A stretch of DNA of 9,660 nucleotides from an uncultured Campylobacter sp. GTDB taxonomy: Bacteria > Campylobacterota > Campylobacteria > Campylobacterales > Campylobacteraceae. The notes below the pieces were generated by a model. The model was given only the letters and a program-made list of their open reading frames with translations. It did no database searches and was not told the DNA's origin. Numbering within the stretch: position 1 is the first letter of the stretch; the number at the start of each line of letters is the position of its first letter. The stretch spans positions 1 to 9,660 of the forward strand of contig NZ_CALKTS010000349.1 in the NCBI RefSeq assembly GCF_937997595.1, read 5' to 3'. A program made the position numbers and the translations under genes. Below are positions 1-6,741 of the stretch, in pieces.

Positions 1-34
1 CCTCGTCGGTGATTAAAATTTTTATCTCGCTCAT
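1..34 (-). CDS. Response regulator, N-terminal 11 codons only (partial)
   Basis: An ATG at 34 opens a minus-strand frame that reads MSEIKILITDE and then leaves the window. A short hydrophobic strand followed by an acidic pair (ILITDE plus a next codon beginning with G) is how CheY-like receiver domains begin, as in ILIVDDE. The acidic residues would bind Mg2+ near the phospho-accepting Asp. An AGAG lies about 4 bases before the ATG, which is a modest ribosome binding site. The gene is downstream of aspB in the same direction, but separated by about 740 bases, so it is probably a separate transcription unit. With only 11 residues visible, the family call rests on this strand alone. Output domain and partner kinase cannot be seen. 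Confidence 0.5.
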   Translation of the reverse strand, partial: MSEIKILITDE

Positions 35-466
35 AAAGCTCTGATTTTACTAAAATAGTCTTTATAAAAATATAAAATAGCGCGGCGGCATTGAAATTTC
101 GTTTAAAATTTATTTGATACGCTTGGGCTCAAGTGTCTGCTGGATTATAAAAATTTATCGCGTTTGCGTCAAGGCTTCGGGCGCGGTAAAATTTTAAAAT
201 TTAGCTCATTTTCGATCTGCGTCGCGCGCTTTTGCTTCGTCGCGTGTCGTTATGCGGCGTCGGCTGTATTCGTTGCGCTCGTCTTGTTCGTCGTATTTTG
301 TGCGATCGTCGCGTTTGGTTAAATTTAACGTGGCAGCGGCAAACAGCGCAAGGTTTGAAAGCCTCGGCGTAAAATTTTAAAATTTCACGATAAAATTTTA
401 AAAGCTCTGCCGCATGCAGCGTTTGTGCCGGAGCTTTTGCGACGAAATCTAGATGCGTCGTGCGAT

Positions 467-482
467 GGAATTTTAAAATTCC
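467..482. repeat. Perfect 16-bp AT palindrome
   Basis: GGAATTTTAAAATTCC is exactly self-complementary. It is the longest perfect palindrome I saw in this gene-free stretch and the cleanest example of the AATTTTAAAATT core that recurs in the window. It has no loop, so it is more likely a protein-binding or repeat-type sequence, or simply a compositional habit of the genome, than an RNA hairpin. Confidence 0.6.
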
Positions 483-718
483 GAAGCGAAATTTAAAATC
501 GCGAGTAGTGCGTGTCATAGCAGGCATCGTAACATAACAGCGCAAAATTAGCCGCATATGAATAAAACGGCATAAAATTTAAGCGCTCCTGAATACGGCA
601 GCTCGAAATTTAATTAAAGCGGCACGAAATTCAATCGCGCTTAGCTAGCACAACCGCATTAAATTCTGAGCTACGCCGTGCCACACTAAATTTGCCGCCA
701 AGCTGCATTAAATTTTAT

Positions 719-746
719 GTAAAAAATTTCGCCGCTAAGCTACGAC
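719..746 (-). terminator. Weak candidate terminator after aspB
   Basis: About 30 bases past the aspB stop, the minus strand reads GTCGTAGCTTAGCGGC followed by GAAATTTTTTAC. The outer bases can form a 5-bp stem with two G-U pairs, and a run of six T follows a few bases later. The stem is short and the T run is not directly adjacent. I offer it only as the best intrinsic-terminator candidate at the end of the five-gene operon. Confidence 0.22.
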
Positions 747-775
747 AAATTTAGATCAAAATTTCGCTAGCGTGC

Positions 776-1954
776 CTATCTGTGGTAATTTTTTACGAAT
801 TTTTCTATGCGCTCAAAGCCGCGTTTTAGATTTTCCATAGAGCATGCAAAGCTTATGCGGAAGTGCCCATCCATACCAAATCCGCTTCCTGGCACCGTGG
901 CTACGAGCCCTTTATCTAGCAGTTGCATGCAGAATTTCATACTATCAGGTTCTACCTGAGAGCAATCTATGAAGAAATAAAATGCGCCGTCAGGTTTTAC
1001 GACACTAAGCCCTGGGATCGCGCCTATCGCGTCCGTGCCGAAGTCGCGCCTGCGCTCGTATTCGCGCCTCATCTCCTCGATATAATCATCCGCCTCGCCC
1101 CGCAGCACTGGCATAGCGCCTGCCTGGACGATGCTTGCTACGTTGCTGACGCTTTGGCTTTGCAGGCTGATCATCGCTTTATTCAGCTCGTCGATTGCGC
1201 ACGCGGTGTATCCGAAGCGCCAGCCGGGCATCGCGCCGCATTTGCTTAGCCCGTTGATCGTCACGGTGCGCCCGAGCATATCCTCGCTGATGCTTGCTGC
1301 GGCTATGAAGCTCTTGCCGAAGACGATTTTTTCGTAAATTTCATCGGCAATTACCAAAACGTCCGTGTCCTTTAGCACTTCCGCAAGCTCTTGTAGCTCC
1401 TGGCGCGAATATACGGCGCCTGCGGGGTTGCTCGGGTTGAAAAGGCACAGCGCCTTCGTGCGCGGCGTGATCGCGGCTTTGAGCTGCGAGGCGGTGATTT
1501 TGTATCGGTTTTCCGCCTTGGTGGCTACGATGACGGGCTTGCTGCCGCAAAATTTTACAATTTCGGGGTAGGTGACCCAATAAGGCGCCGGTATTATAAC
1601 CTCATCGCCTTCGTTTAAGATGCAGTTAAAGGCGTTAAATAGCGAGTGTTTGGCGCCTACGTTGGTGATGATCTGATCGGGTCTGTAGTTTAGGCCGTTG
1701 TCGCGCTTTAGCTTTTGCGCGATTAAATTTAAAATTTCAGGCGTGCCGCAGATCGGCGTGTATTTGCCGCAGCCCTTAGCCATCGCCTCGATGACCGCCT
1801 TTTTGGCGACTTCTGCGGTATCGAAATCAGGCTCGCCCGCGCTTAGGATTACGACGTCTTGCCCCTGAGCTTTCATCTGTTTGGCTTTAGTGCTGATTGC
1901 GATTGTTAGGCTTTCACCGAGCTTGCTTACGCGACTTGAAAGTGTTAATTTCAT
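776..1954 (-). CDS. aspB: Aspartate aminotransferase (class I, PLP-dependent)
   Basis: Transfers the amino group between aspartate/glutamate and their 2-oxo acids in the cytoplasm, using pyridoxal phosphate. The 392-residue protein has the fold-type I landmarks in order: the N-terminal substrate-side segment SAGEPDF (38-44), PYWVTYPE (124-131), the cofactor-binding NPSNPAGA (173-180), ADEIYEKI with the PLP-contacting Asp and Tyr (203-210), the Schiff-base Lys238 in GLSKCGAMPGWRFGY, and the carboxylate-binding Arg in FRISFA (365-370). I chose the ATG at 1954 rather than an in-frame one 9 codons upstream (1981), because AAGGAG lies 5 bases before it and the family starts with a segment like MKLTLSSRVSKLGES. 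The start overlaps the upstream gene's stop as ATGA, which indicates coupling. It is the last gene of the operon. The SKCGAMPGWR loop differs from the usual SKAYAMTGWR, probably a lineage variant. Exact substrate range cannot be read from sequence. Confidence 0.93.
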   Translation of the reverse strand: MKLTLSSRVSKLGESLTIAISTKAKQMKAQGQDVVILSAGEPDFDTAEVAKKAVIEAMAKGCGKYTPICGTPEILNLIAQKLKRDNGLNYRPDQIITNVGAKHSLFNAFNCILNEGDEVIIPAPYWVTYPEIVKFCGSKPVIVATKAENRYKITASQLKAAITPRTKALCLFNPSNPAGAVYSRQELQELAEVLKDTDVLVIADEIYEKIVFGKSFIAAASISEDMLGRTVTINGLSKCGAMPGWRFGYTACAIDELNKAMISLQSQSVSNVASIVQAGAMPVLRGEADDYIEEMRREYERRRDFGTDAIGAIPGLSVVKPDGAFYFFIDCSQVEPDSMKFCMQLLDKGLVATVPGSGFGMDGHFRISFACSMENLKRGFERIEKFVKNYHR

Positions 1955-2430
1955 TGATGCTCCTTGGATTGGTTTAGACAATTTAAAATTTGATTTTTGA
2001 CGCTAAAAGCCCTGCCGCTACTTGGGTCTTGGTCGTAGATATCGTCGATTTTATAATCTCCTCCGCTACGGACGAGTTTGTAGATTATCGTCTGCGCGCC
2101 GTAGGGGCAGGTTTGAGTTACTACGACGGTATCGCGCTGCCCTAGCTCAAAATCATATTTCGCGTCGTCGCAGACATCTTGACCGCCGATTACCGGATCG
2201 TAGTCCAAACAGCCCACCTCACCTTCGCCAGCAGATGCTTCATCTTGCATAAGCACGGATCTGAAAGAAGCTGATAGGGCATTTTTGTGATCGCCAAAAT
2301 AGGTGTCCTTGATGTATAGACTTTTTACTAGGCTTATTCTGGCGTCGTCCGCGGAATTTTTCGCGCTATTAGCATCGCTGCCGCTTGCCGACAAAATAGC
2401 AAAAATTGTAAAAAATAGAGCTTTTTTCAC
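1951..2430 (-). CDS. Small exported protein of unknown function, DUF3828-like
   Basis: A 159-residue protein that begins MKKALFFTIFAILSASGSDA, a typical Sec signal peptide with cleavage likely near residue 20. There is no lipobox cysteine, so the mature protein should be free in the periplasm. It has four cysteines (74, 87, 108, 151), an even number that could form two disulfides. The segment CLDYDPVIGGQD (74-85), followed by beta-strand-like VVVTQTC and YKLVRSGGDYKIDDI (117-131), resembles the DUF3828 type of small exported proteins; this is a recollection of pattern, not a database match. The start is GTG at 2430, with a GAGGG-type ribosome site 6-7 bases upstream. It sits 10 bases after cysE and overlaps aspB by 4 bases, so it is a full operon member. 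As I recall, C. jejuni has cysE and aspB adjacent, so this gene is probably a lineage-specific insertion. Function unknown. Confidence 0.82.
   Translation of the reverse strand: MKKALFFTIFAILSASGSDANSAKNSADDARISLVKSLYIKDTYFGDHKNALSASFRSVLMQDEASAGEGEVGCLDYDPVIGGQDVCDDAKYDFELGQRDTVVVTQTCPYGAQTIIYKLVRSGGDYKIDDIYDQDPSSGRAFSVKNQILNCLNQSKEHQ
1960..1965 (-). promoter_or_regulatory. Ribosome binding site that fixes the aspB start
   Basis: AAGGAG on the minus strand, 5 bases before the ATG at 1954 and inside the last codons of the preceding gene. It supports the short N-terminus of aspB over the in-frame ATG at 1981. Confidence 0.75.
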
Positions 2431-2440
2431 TTTAACCCTC

Positions 2441-3136
2441 TTATTTTAATGATTTCAGATACTCTTTGTAGAATTTATTTAGATCCTCATCCATTGCGGA
2501 GATATCTTTTCTACCGCTGCAGATGCACTCTTCCAAAATTTCGATACGCTTGATGAGATATTTGATAAGCTCTTGGCTAATATCGGGAATTTTATTATGC
2601 GCCAAAGGATCGCTCTCGCAGCTTCCTAAAATTCTAGCCGGCACGCCTACGGCGGTGCAGTTTGGCGCGACGTCTTTTACGACGACGGAATTTGCACCGA
2701 TTTTGGAATTTTCGCCGATGGTGATGTTGCCTAATACTTTGGCTCCCGCGCCCACTACGACGCCGTTTTGCAGCGTCGGATGGCGCTTGCCGTGCTCTAA
2801 GCTCACGCCGCCGAGAGTTACGCCCTGATAGATCAGACAGTTATCGCCGATGATCGCCGTTTCTCCGATGACAAGCCCCGTAGCGTGGTCGAAAAACACT
2901 CCTCTGCCGATCTGCGCACCCGGGTTGATATCTACGGCGGTGATTATGCGGCTAAGTCCGCTGATCGCGCGAGCAATGAGCTTAAAACCTCGCTCGTAGA
3001 AAAAATGCGCGAAGCGGTAATTTATCAGCGCCCAGACGCCGGGATAGCAGAAAAATATCTCAAATACGCTGTTGCATGCGGGGTCTTGGCGCAAGGGCTC
3101 GGTGAAGTCCCGTTTTAAAATTTGCCAAAAACTCAT
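2441..3136 (-). CDS. cysE: Serine O-acetyltransferase
   Basis: Acetylates L-serine with acetyl-CoA to O-acetylserine, the committed step of cysteine synthesis, in the cytoplasm. The 231-residue protein has an N-terminal helical part (1-65) and then a left-handed beta-helix of hexapeptide repeats (about 69-165). Catalytic landmarks are FFDHATGLVIGETA with the Asp83-His84 pair, and KRHPTL with His119; these match the His residues of E. coli CysE. The tail VGVPARILG (163-171) closes the beta-helix. A further ~60-residue charged helical extension runs to the end. In E. coli the C-terminal tail carries cysteine feedback inhibition and binds CysK, but this tail ends SLK rather than in the Ile used for CysK binding. 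The N-terminus is shorter than the ~270-residue enterobacterial form. Its ATG overlaps the speA stop as ATGA (3133-3136), and its own ribosome site is weak, so translation probably depends on coupling. Confidence 0.93.
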   Translation of the reverse strand: MSFWQILKRDFTEPLRQDPACNSVFEIFFCYPGVWALINYRFAHFFYERGFKLIARAISGLSRIITAVDINPGAQIGRGVFFDHATGLVIGETAIIGDNCLIYQGVTLGGVSLEHGKRHPTLQNGVVVGAGAKVLGNITIGENSKIGANSVVVKDVAPNCTAVGVPARILGSCESDPLAHNKIPDISQELIKYLIKRIEILEECICSGRKDISAMDEDLNKFYKEYLKSLK

Positions 3137-4971
3137 TTGATCGTCTTTAAGTAGCTGTTGTCGTTTAAAAACAGATATAGTTCGCCAAGGATATGCTTTT
3201 TCTCTTTTGCGTCTATGAGGTCTGATTTTTCGATCCGCTCGTTTAGGCTTTCGCGGATATCTACTACGTCGTAGTCCATATCCTCCAAGATGTCGATGAC
3301 CGATTGCGATTCGATGAAATCCTTGATCTCAAAACCGCCGTCATCGCGTAAGATCACGGTCGCTTCGCTCGGATGAGCGAAAAGATTGTGATTCATGCCT
3401 AGCACCTCTTGATACGCGCCCACTAGGAAAAAGCCCAGAAAATACTCCTCCTCTTCTGGGTCTACGTCGTGCAAAAATAGCGGGTTGGTCTCTCTATCAA
3501 AACCGATCTCTCCGTCGCTATCGCAGGTGATATCCCAGATCGAAGCAGATAGCGTCGCCCGCTCGTCCAGCCTCTCTAGCGGCATTATCGGAAAGTGTTG
3601 CTTGATGCCCCAAAAATCGGGCAGGCTTTGAAAGATCGAGAAATTTACCAAATAGCGCTCTTGGGCGTTGCCTAGGGAGTTTAAGAAATTGCTGTATTCT
3701 TGCTTGTTGCCTAAAATTCCATACGCCTTTCGCATTATTAGATGAACCAAAATTTCGCCGTTTGAGCGGTCGATCAGATCGACGTAGCCCAGATCAAAAA
3801 GGGTAAGCACGCTCTCCATATGCGACATGGCGTCGTGCAGATACTCTAGCGCGTTGGACGGCTTTAGAGTTTTATACAGATCGTATAGCTCGGCGACTAC
3901 CGGCGGATTGTCCTTTTTTAGGGCGAGCTTCTCTTCGGCATATTCTTGGGTAAAAAGCTCCAAAATTGGCGCTACGAGCACCGCATGGCTGGCGGCTACG
4001 TATCTGCCGCTCTCGATAAAAATATCGGGCTCCGCCTCTTTTTTATCCTCTGCGATCGATTTTAGCAGGAAGACCACGTCGTTAGCGTATTCTTTTAGTG
4101 TATAGTTGCGGCTGGAGCTTTCTTTGGCTTGGGAGTATTCGATAGCAAGACCTCCGCCTAAATTTATGGATTTTAAATTTTTTGCGCCCATTTTGCGTAG
4201 CTCGGTGTAGATATTGCCCGCCTCGATGAGAGCTTTTTTGAGCGGGTGGATCTCTGTAATCTGCGAGCCGATATGAAAATGAATCATCGTAAATTGCTCT
4301 ATGAGGTCGTTTTTCTTCAGTAAGTTTATCGCCTCTATAAGCTCGGTCGAGGTAAGGCCGAATTTGGAATTTATCCCGCCGCTTTTCGCCCACATACCGC
4401 TTCCGGAGTTATGCAATCTGATGCGAAGCCCGATGAAAGGCTTTGGCGCAAAGCGCTCCTTAGCCGTTTCGATGATGGTTTCAAGCTCGTTTAGCCCCTC
4501 GATCGTAAGCGTCACGTTATGCCCCATCTCTGCGGCGATGAAGCCGATATTTATAAGCTCCTTATCTTTAAAACCGTTTACGGTAATCGGCGCGCCGTAT
4601 TTGTTATACGCCATCGCTAGTAGCAGTTCGGGCTTGCTGCCGGCCTCTAGCCCGTATCCGTAAGGCTCGCCGATATCGACTAAATTTTTAACGAAGCCCG
4701 GGAATTGATTTACTTTGAGCGGATAGACAGCGTGGAATTTTCCCTTGTAATCAAACTCCTTAATGGCGCGGTTAAAATTTGAGTAAATTTCGACGATCTG
4801 CTTTTTGATGAGGTGCGGGAAGCGCAGCAGTATCGGGCCTCGCACGCCGTCTGCGCGGATCTCTTTTATGATATCTACCAAAGGCTGCTTGAAATCGGAG
4901 TTTAGGCATAGTTTGCCCCCGTCTATTGTGAAGTTGGAATTTCCCCAAATATTTAGTCCGTAATCGCTCAT
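3133..4971 (-). CDS. speA: Biosynthetic arginine decarboxylase
   Basis: Decarboxylates L-arginine to agmatine, the entry to putrescine and spermidine synthesis, with pyridoxal phosphate. The 612-residue protein has the alanine-racemase-like barrel at the N-terminus: PLP lysine Lys86 in AVYPLKVNQ, GLRIRLHNSGSGMWAKSGG (181-199), HFHIGSQ (231-237), and GGGLAIEY (272-279) for the cofactor phosphate. FIESGRYV (318-325) follows. The C-terminal beta domain carries WDITCDSDG with active-site Cys483, and GAYQEVLGMNHNLF (518-531). The length fits the SpeA family (about 600-660). The start has AAGGA 7 bases upstream and overlaps the hisS stop as ATGA. In Campylobacter, ornithine decarboxylase is generally absent and polyamines come from arginine through agmatine, so this should be the main entry step. 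The later polyamine genes are not in the window. Confidence 0.95.
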   Translation of the reverse strand: MSDYGLNIWGNSNFTIDGGKLCLNSDFKQPLVDIIKEIRADGVRGPILLRFPHLIKKQIVEIYSNFNRAIKEFDYKGKFHAVYPLKVNQFPGFVKNLVDIGEPYGYGLEAGSKPELLLAMAYNKYGAPITVNGFKDKELINIGFIAAEMGHNVTLTIEGLNELETIIETAKERFAPKPFIGLRIRLHNSGSGMWAKSGGINSKFGLTSTELIEAINLLKKNDLIEQFTMIHFHIGSQITEIHPLKKALIEAGNIYTELRKMGAKNLKSINLGGGLAIEYSQAKESSSRNYTLKEYANDVVFLLKSIAEDKKEAEPDIFIESGRYVAASHAVLVAPILELFTQEYAEEKLALKKDNPPVVAELYDLYKTLKPSNALEYLHDAMSHMESVLTLFDLGYVDLIDRSNGEILVHLIMRKAYGILGNKQEYSNFLNSLGNAQERYLVNFSIFQSLPDFWGIKQHFPIMPLERLDERATLSASIWDITCDSDGEIGFDRETNPLFLHDVDPEEEEYFLGFFLVGAYQEVLGMNHNLFAHPSEATVILRDDGGFEIKDFIESQSVIDILEDMDYDVVDIRESLNERIEKSDLIDAKEKKHILGELYLFLNDNSYLKTIK

Positions 4972-6209
4972 GCTCTATCCTTAAAAAACGCTTCGACCTC
5001 TTTAAATTTAATCGCAAAGGTGGTTTGATCATCTAAATTTTTGCACCACACCTCGGCGCGGTCAAACTCGTCCTGCCCGATGCAAAGGCAAAATTTCGCC
5101 TCCGCCCCGTCAGCCGCTTTTAAATGCTTGGCTAGGCTCCTGGGCTCGTATGAAATTTGAGTTTTACAAAACTTTCGCAGCTTTAGCGCAAATGAAAATG
5201 CCGTGCTAACAAACGCCTCATCCAGCGCGCCGATATAAATCCCCTCGCGCTCTTGAGGGGCTTCGCGCGTTTTTAAAATTTCGGCTATTCGCTCGATACC
5301 GATCGCAAAGCCTACGCCCGCCGTCTTTCTGCCGCCTAAAAACTCCACGAGTCTGTCGTAGCGCCCGCCGCCGCCTACGGCGCTTTGTGCGCCAAGTTCG
5401 CTTGAGACGAACTCAAAGGCGGTTTTGCAGTAGTAATCAAGCCCGCGCACGAGCTTGGGATCGATCTGAAATTTTTGTCCGTTTTGGGTTAAAATTCTTT
5501 GCAGCTGCGCAAATTCCGCGGCGCAGGCGTCGTTTAAATTTTCAGTTATAAGCGGCGCGGCGACCAAAATTTTCTGGCAGCTTTCGTTTTTGCAGTCCAG
5601 CACGCGGATCGGATTGGTGTCGATGCGCCTTTGGCAGTCCTCGCAGAGCCTGTCTTTGCGATCCTGCAAGAAATTTACGAGCTTGGTTTTATACGCAGGC
5701 ATGCACTCCTCATCGCCTAAAGAGTTGATTTTAAGCGTTGCGGCGACATTCAGTTCGCGTAAAATTTGAGCTAGCATCAAGATCACGCTCGCATCCTCAT
5801 AAACGCTACTTTGCCCGAAGCACTCGACGCCGAATTGATGAAACTCGCGCAGACGCCCCTTTTGCGGGCGCTCGTAGCGAAACATCGAGCCTTGATAATA
5901 AAATTTATGCACGCCGCCGCTGCGGTCTAGCTTTTTTTCGATAAAGGCACGCACGACGCCTGCGGTGCCTTCGGGGCGCAGACAGACGCTCTCGCCGCTT
6001 TTGTCGCTAAACTCATACATCTCTTTGCCGACGATGTCGCTGCTCTCGCCGACGCTGCGGCGAAATAGCGCAGTCTGCTCGAGCTTAGGCGTCTCGATGA
6101 GACAAAAGCCGTAATTGCGCGCCACGCGCTCGCACACGTTTAAAATTTGCGAGTAGATGCGCGCTTGCTCGCCTGAAATATCGTTCATACCGCGAAGTGC
6201 TTTGATCAT
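4968..6209 (-). CDS. hisS: Histidyl-tRNA synthetase
   Basis: Charges tRNA-His with histidine using ATP; class II synthetase, cytoplasmic dimer. The 413-residue protein shows motif 1 around YGFCLIETPKLEQT (33-46), LRPEGTAGVVRAF (77-89), motif 2 in FYYQGSMFRYERPQKGRLRE (103-122) running on into FHQFGVECFG, the histidine-specific LVRGLDYY (253-260) and SAVGGGGRYD (276-285), and motif 3 in GVGFAIGIERI (298-308). The insertion domain holds a CxxC...CxxxxC cluster (Cys189, 192, 206, 211), which could bind Zn. A C-terminal anticodon-binding domain follows from about 330. The ATG is supported by AAGGA 8 bases upstream and a -10 hexamer further up. It heads the operon and overlaps speA by 4 bases. I recall hisS being followed upstream by tmk in C. 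jejuni; no tmk is present here, only gene-free DNA. Confidence 0.96.
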   Translation of the reverse strand: MIKALRGMNDISGEQARIYSQILNVCERVARNYGFCLIETPKLEQTALFRRSVGESSDIVGKEMYEFSDKSGESVCLRPEGTAGVVRAFIEKKLDRSGGVHKFYYQGSMFRYERPQKGRLREFHQFGVECFGQSSVYEDASVILMLAQILRELNVAATLKINSLGDEECMPAYKTKLVNFLQDRKDRLCEDCQRRIDTNPIRVLDCKNESCQKILVAAPLITENLNDACAAEFAQLQRILTQNGQKFQIDPKLVRGLDYYCKTAFEFVSSELGAQSAVGGGGRYDRLVEFLGGRKTAGVGFAIGIERIAEILKTREAPQEREGIYIGALDEAFVSTAFSFALKLRKFCKTQISYEPRSLAKHLKAADGAEAKFCLCIGQDEFDRAEVWCKNLDDQTTFAIKFKEVEAFFKDRA

Positions 6210-6217
6210 CTATGAAA

Positions 6218-6222
6218 TCCTT
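6218..6222 (-). promoter_or_regulatory. hisS ribosome binding site
   Basis: AAGGA on the minus strand, 8 bases before the hisS ATG at 6209. It supports this start, which also gives the family-typical opening IKALRGMND. Confidence 0.6.
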
Positions 6223-6256
6223 TGTGAAATTTTAAAATTTTCAAATTTTTGCGGCG

Positions 6257-6285
6257 ATTATAGTTAAATTTACCTAAATTTTAAG
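6257..6285 (-). promoter_or_regulatory. Sigma-70 type promoter of the hisS operon
   Basis: The minus strand carries a perfect -10 hexamer TATAAT at 6257-6262, about 47 bases before the hisS ATG. Upstream is an A/T-rich stretch (AAAATTTAGGTAAATTTA) rather than a clear -35 box. Campylobacter housekeeping promoters are known for a strong -10 and periodic A/T tracts in place of -35. The leader would be about 40 bases. It is the only convincing promoter upstream of the five-gene operon. Confidence 0.55.
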
Positions 6286-6624
6286 CCCTGCCGCTCGCGG
6301 TTTTATGTCGGTTTTACTTATTTGCGTCGCGCGTCGCGATGATTTTAAAATTTCAAATTTATTCTTAAAATGCGGATTGCACGATCTTTGAAAATTGTTT
6401 TAAACGATCGGCGTTTATAAAATTTACGGCGCGACGATCGGCGGGCGGCTTCTAATATTGCGTGCTGAGAGTTTGCAAATACAAGCGCCAGGCTTATAAA
6501 AACAGCGCGCCGTTAGGTTTAATATATCGCGCGCTGCGCAGCGGTTGGATTTTAAAATTTAATTTGCGATGCGTCGCGCCGGCTCGCGGCATGCTATGTA
6601 AAATTAAAACGCCACCGAAATTTA

Positions 6625-6674
6625 CGCACTGTGCAAAATTTAACGCATTGCGTAAAATTTTAAATTTTACCGCA
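6625..6674. repeat. Tandem small dyads plus AT inverted repeat
   Basis: Two odd-length dyads, GCACTGTGC (6626-6634) and ACGCATTGCGT (6643-6653), are each followed by AAAATTT, with centres 18 bases apart. The second merges into a larger inverted repeat at 6649-6674, whose arms are TGCGTAAAATTT and, reversed and complemented, TGCGGTAAAATTT (one extra base). The layout looks operator-like, but it lies ~70 bases past the end of the 160-residue gene and ~400 bases before hisS. No binding protein can be named. Confidence 0.45.
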
Positions 6675-6741
6675 CCGTCGATCGCGCGCCGTTTCGGCTT
6701 AGGCGCCTATTTTAAACCGACTAAGCTCGGCGGTAAAATTT

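Larger units (their letters stand above)
35..775. other. Gene-free region with degenerate AT-palindrome units
   Basis: About 740 bases lie between the aspB stop and the start of the partial response regulator, with no believable gene. The region alternates CG-rich patches with AT palindromes of the type AAATTTTAAAATTT (near 188, 370, 392, 467 and 488). From about 540 to 760 it becomes quasi-periodic: a core like CGGCA or CCGCA followed by TAAATTTA or GAAATTTA recurs roughly every 20-40 bases (near 570, 600, 622, 655, 680, 705 and 740). The AT-rich stretch at 50-80 could hold the promoter of the leftward response regulator; a TATAAA-like hexamer is at 61-66 on the minus strand, about 26 bases before its ATG. 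No tRNA or known RNA fold was recognised. Confidence 0.6.
6210..6741. other. Gene-free region between the 160-residue gene and hisS
   Basis: About 530 bases hold no supportable gene. The left end contains the hisS ribosome site and promoter. The rest alternates CG-rich patches with AT palindromes. Notable pieces are two copies of ACGATCGGCG near 6403 and 6433, a perfect 12-bp palindrome CGCTGCGCAGCG at 6532-6543, a pair of small dyads each followed by AAAATTT at 6625-6660, an inverted repeat at 6649-6674, and a 10-bp palindrome TAGGCGCCTA near 6700. The composition resembles the region at 35-775. Short open frames here translate the AT palindromes as ILKF/ILNF strings and lack ribosome sites. 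Confidence 0.6.

Noticed and set aside
346..366. GGTTTGAAAGCC as a tRNA T-arm
   Set aside because: No matching acceptor, D-arm or anticodon arm could be placed around it on either strand.
201..557. Minus-strand open frame of 118 codons in the left gene-free region
   Set aside because: No ribosome site before its ATG. The product is an implausibly Arg/Lys-rich string whose LKFY and ILKF pieces are just translated AT palindromes.
540..760. CRISPR array in the periodic left region
   Set aside because: The units are short, degenerate and irregularly spaced, with no constant repeat of CRISPR length and no cas genes nearby.
923..1249. Plus-strand open frame opposite aspB
   Set aside because: It lies wholly within a gene with all its catalytic motifs on the other strand; no ribosome site or recognisable domain.
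4082..4393. Minus-strand 103-codon frame inside speA in another frame
   Set aside because: It is fully inside the conserved barrel of speA and its product is a basic low-information sequence.
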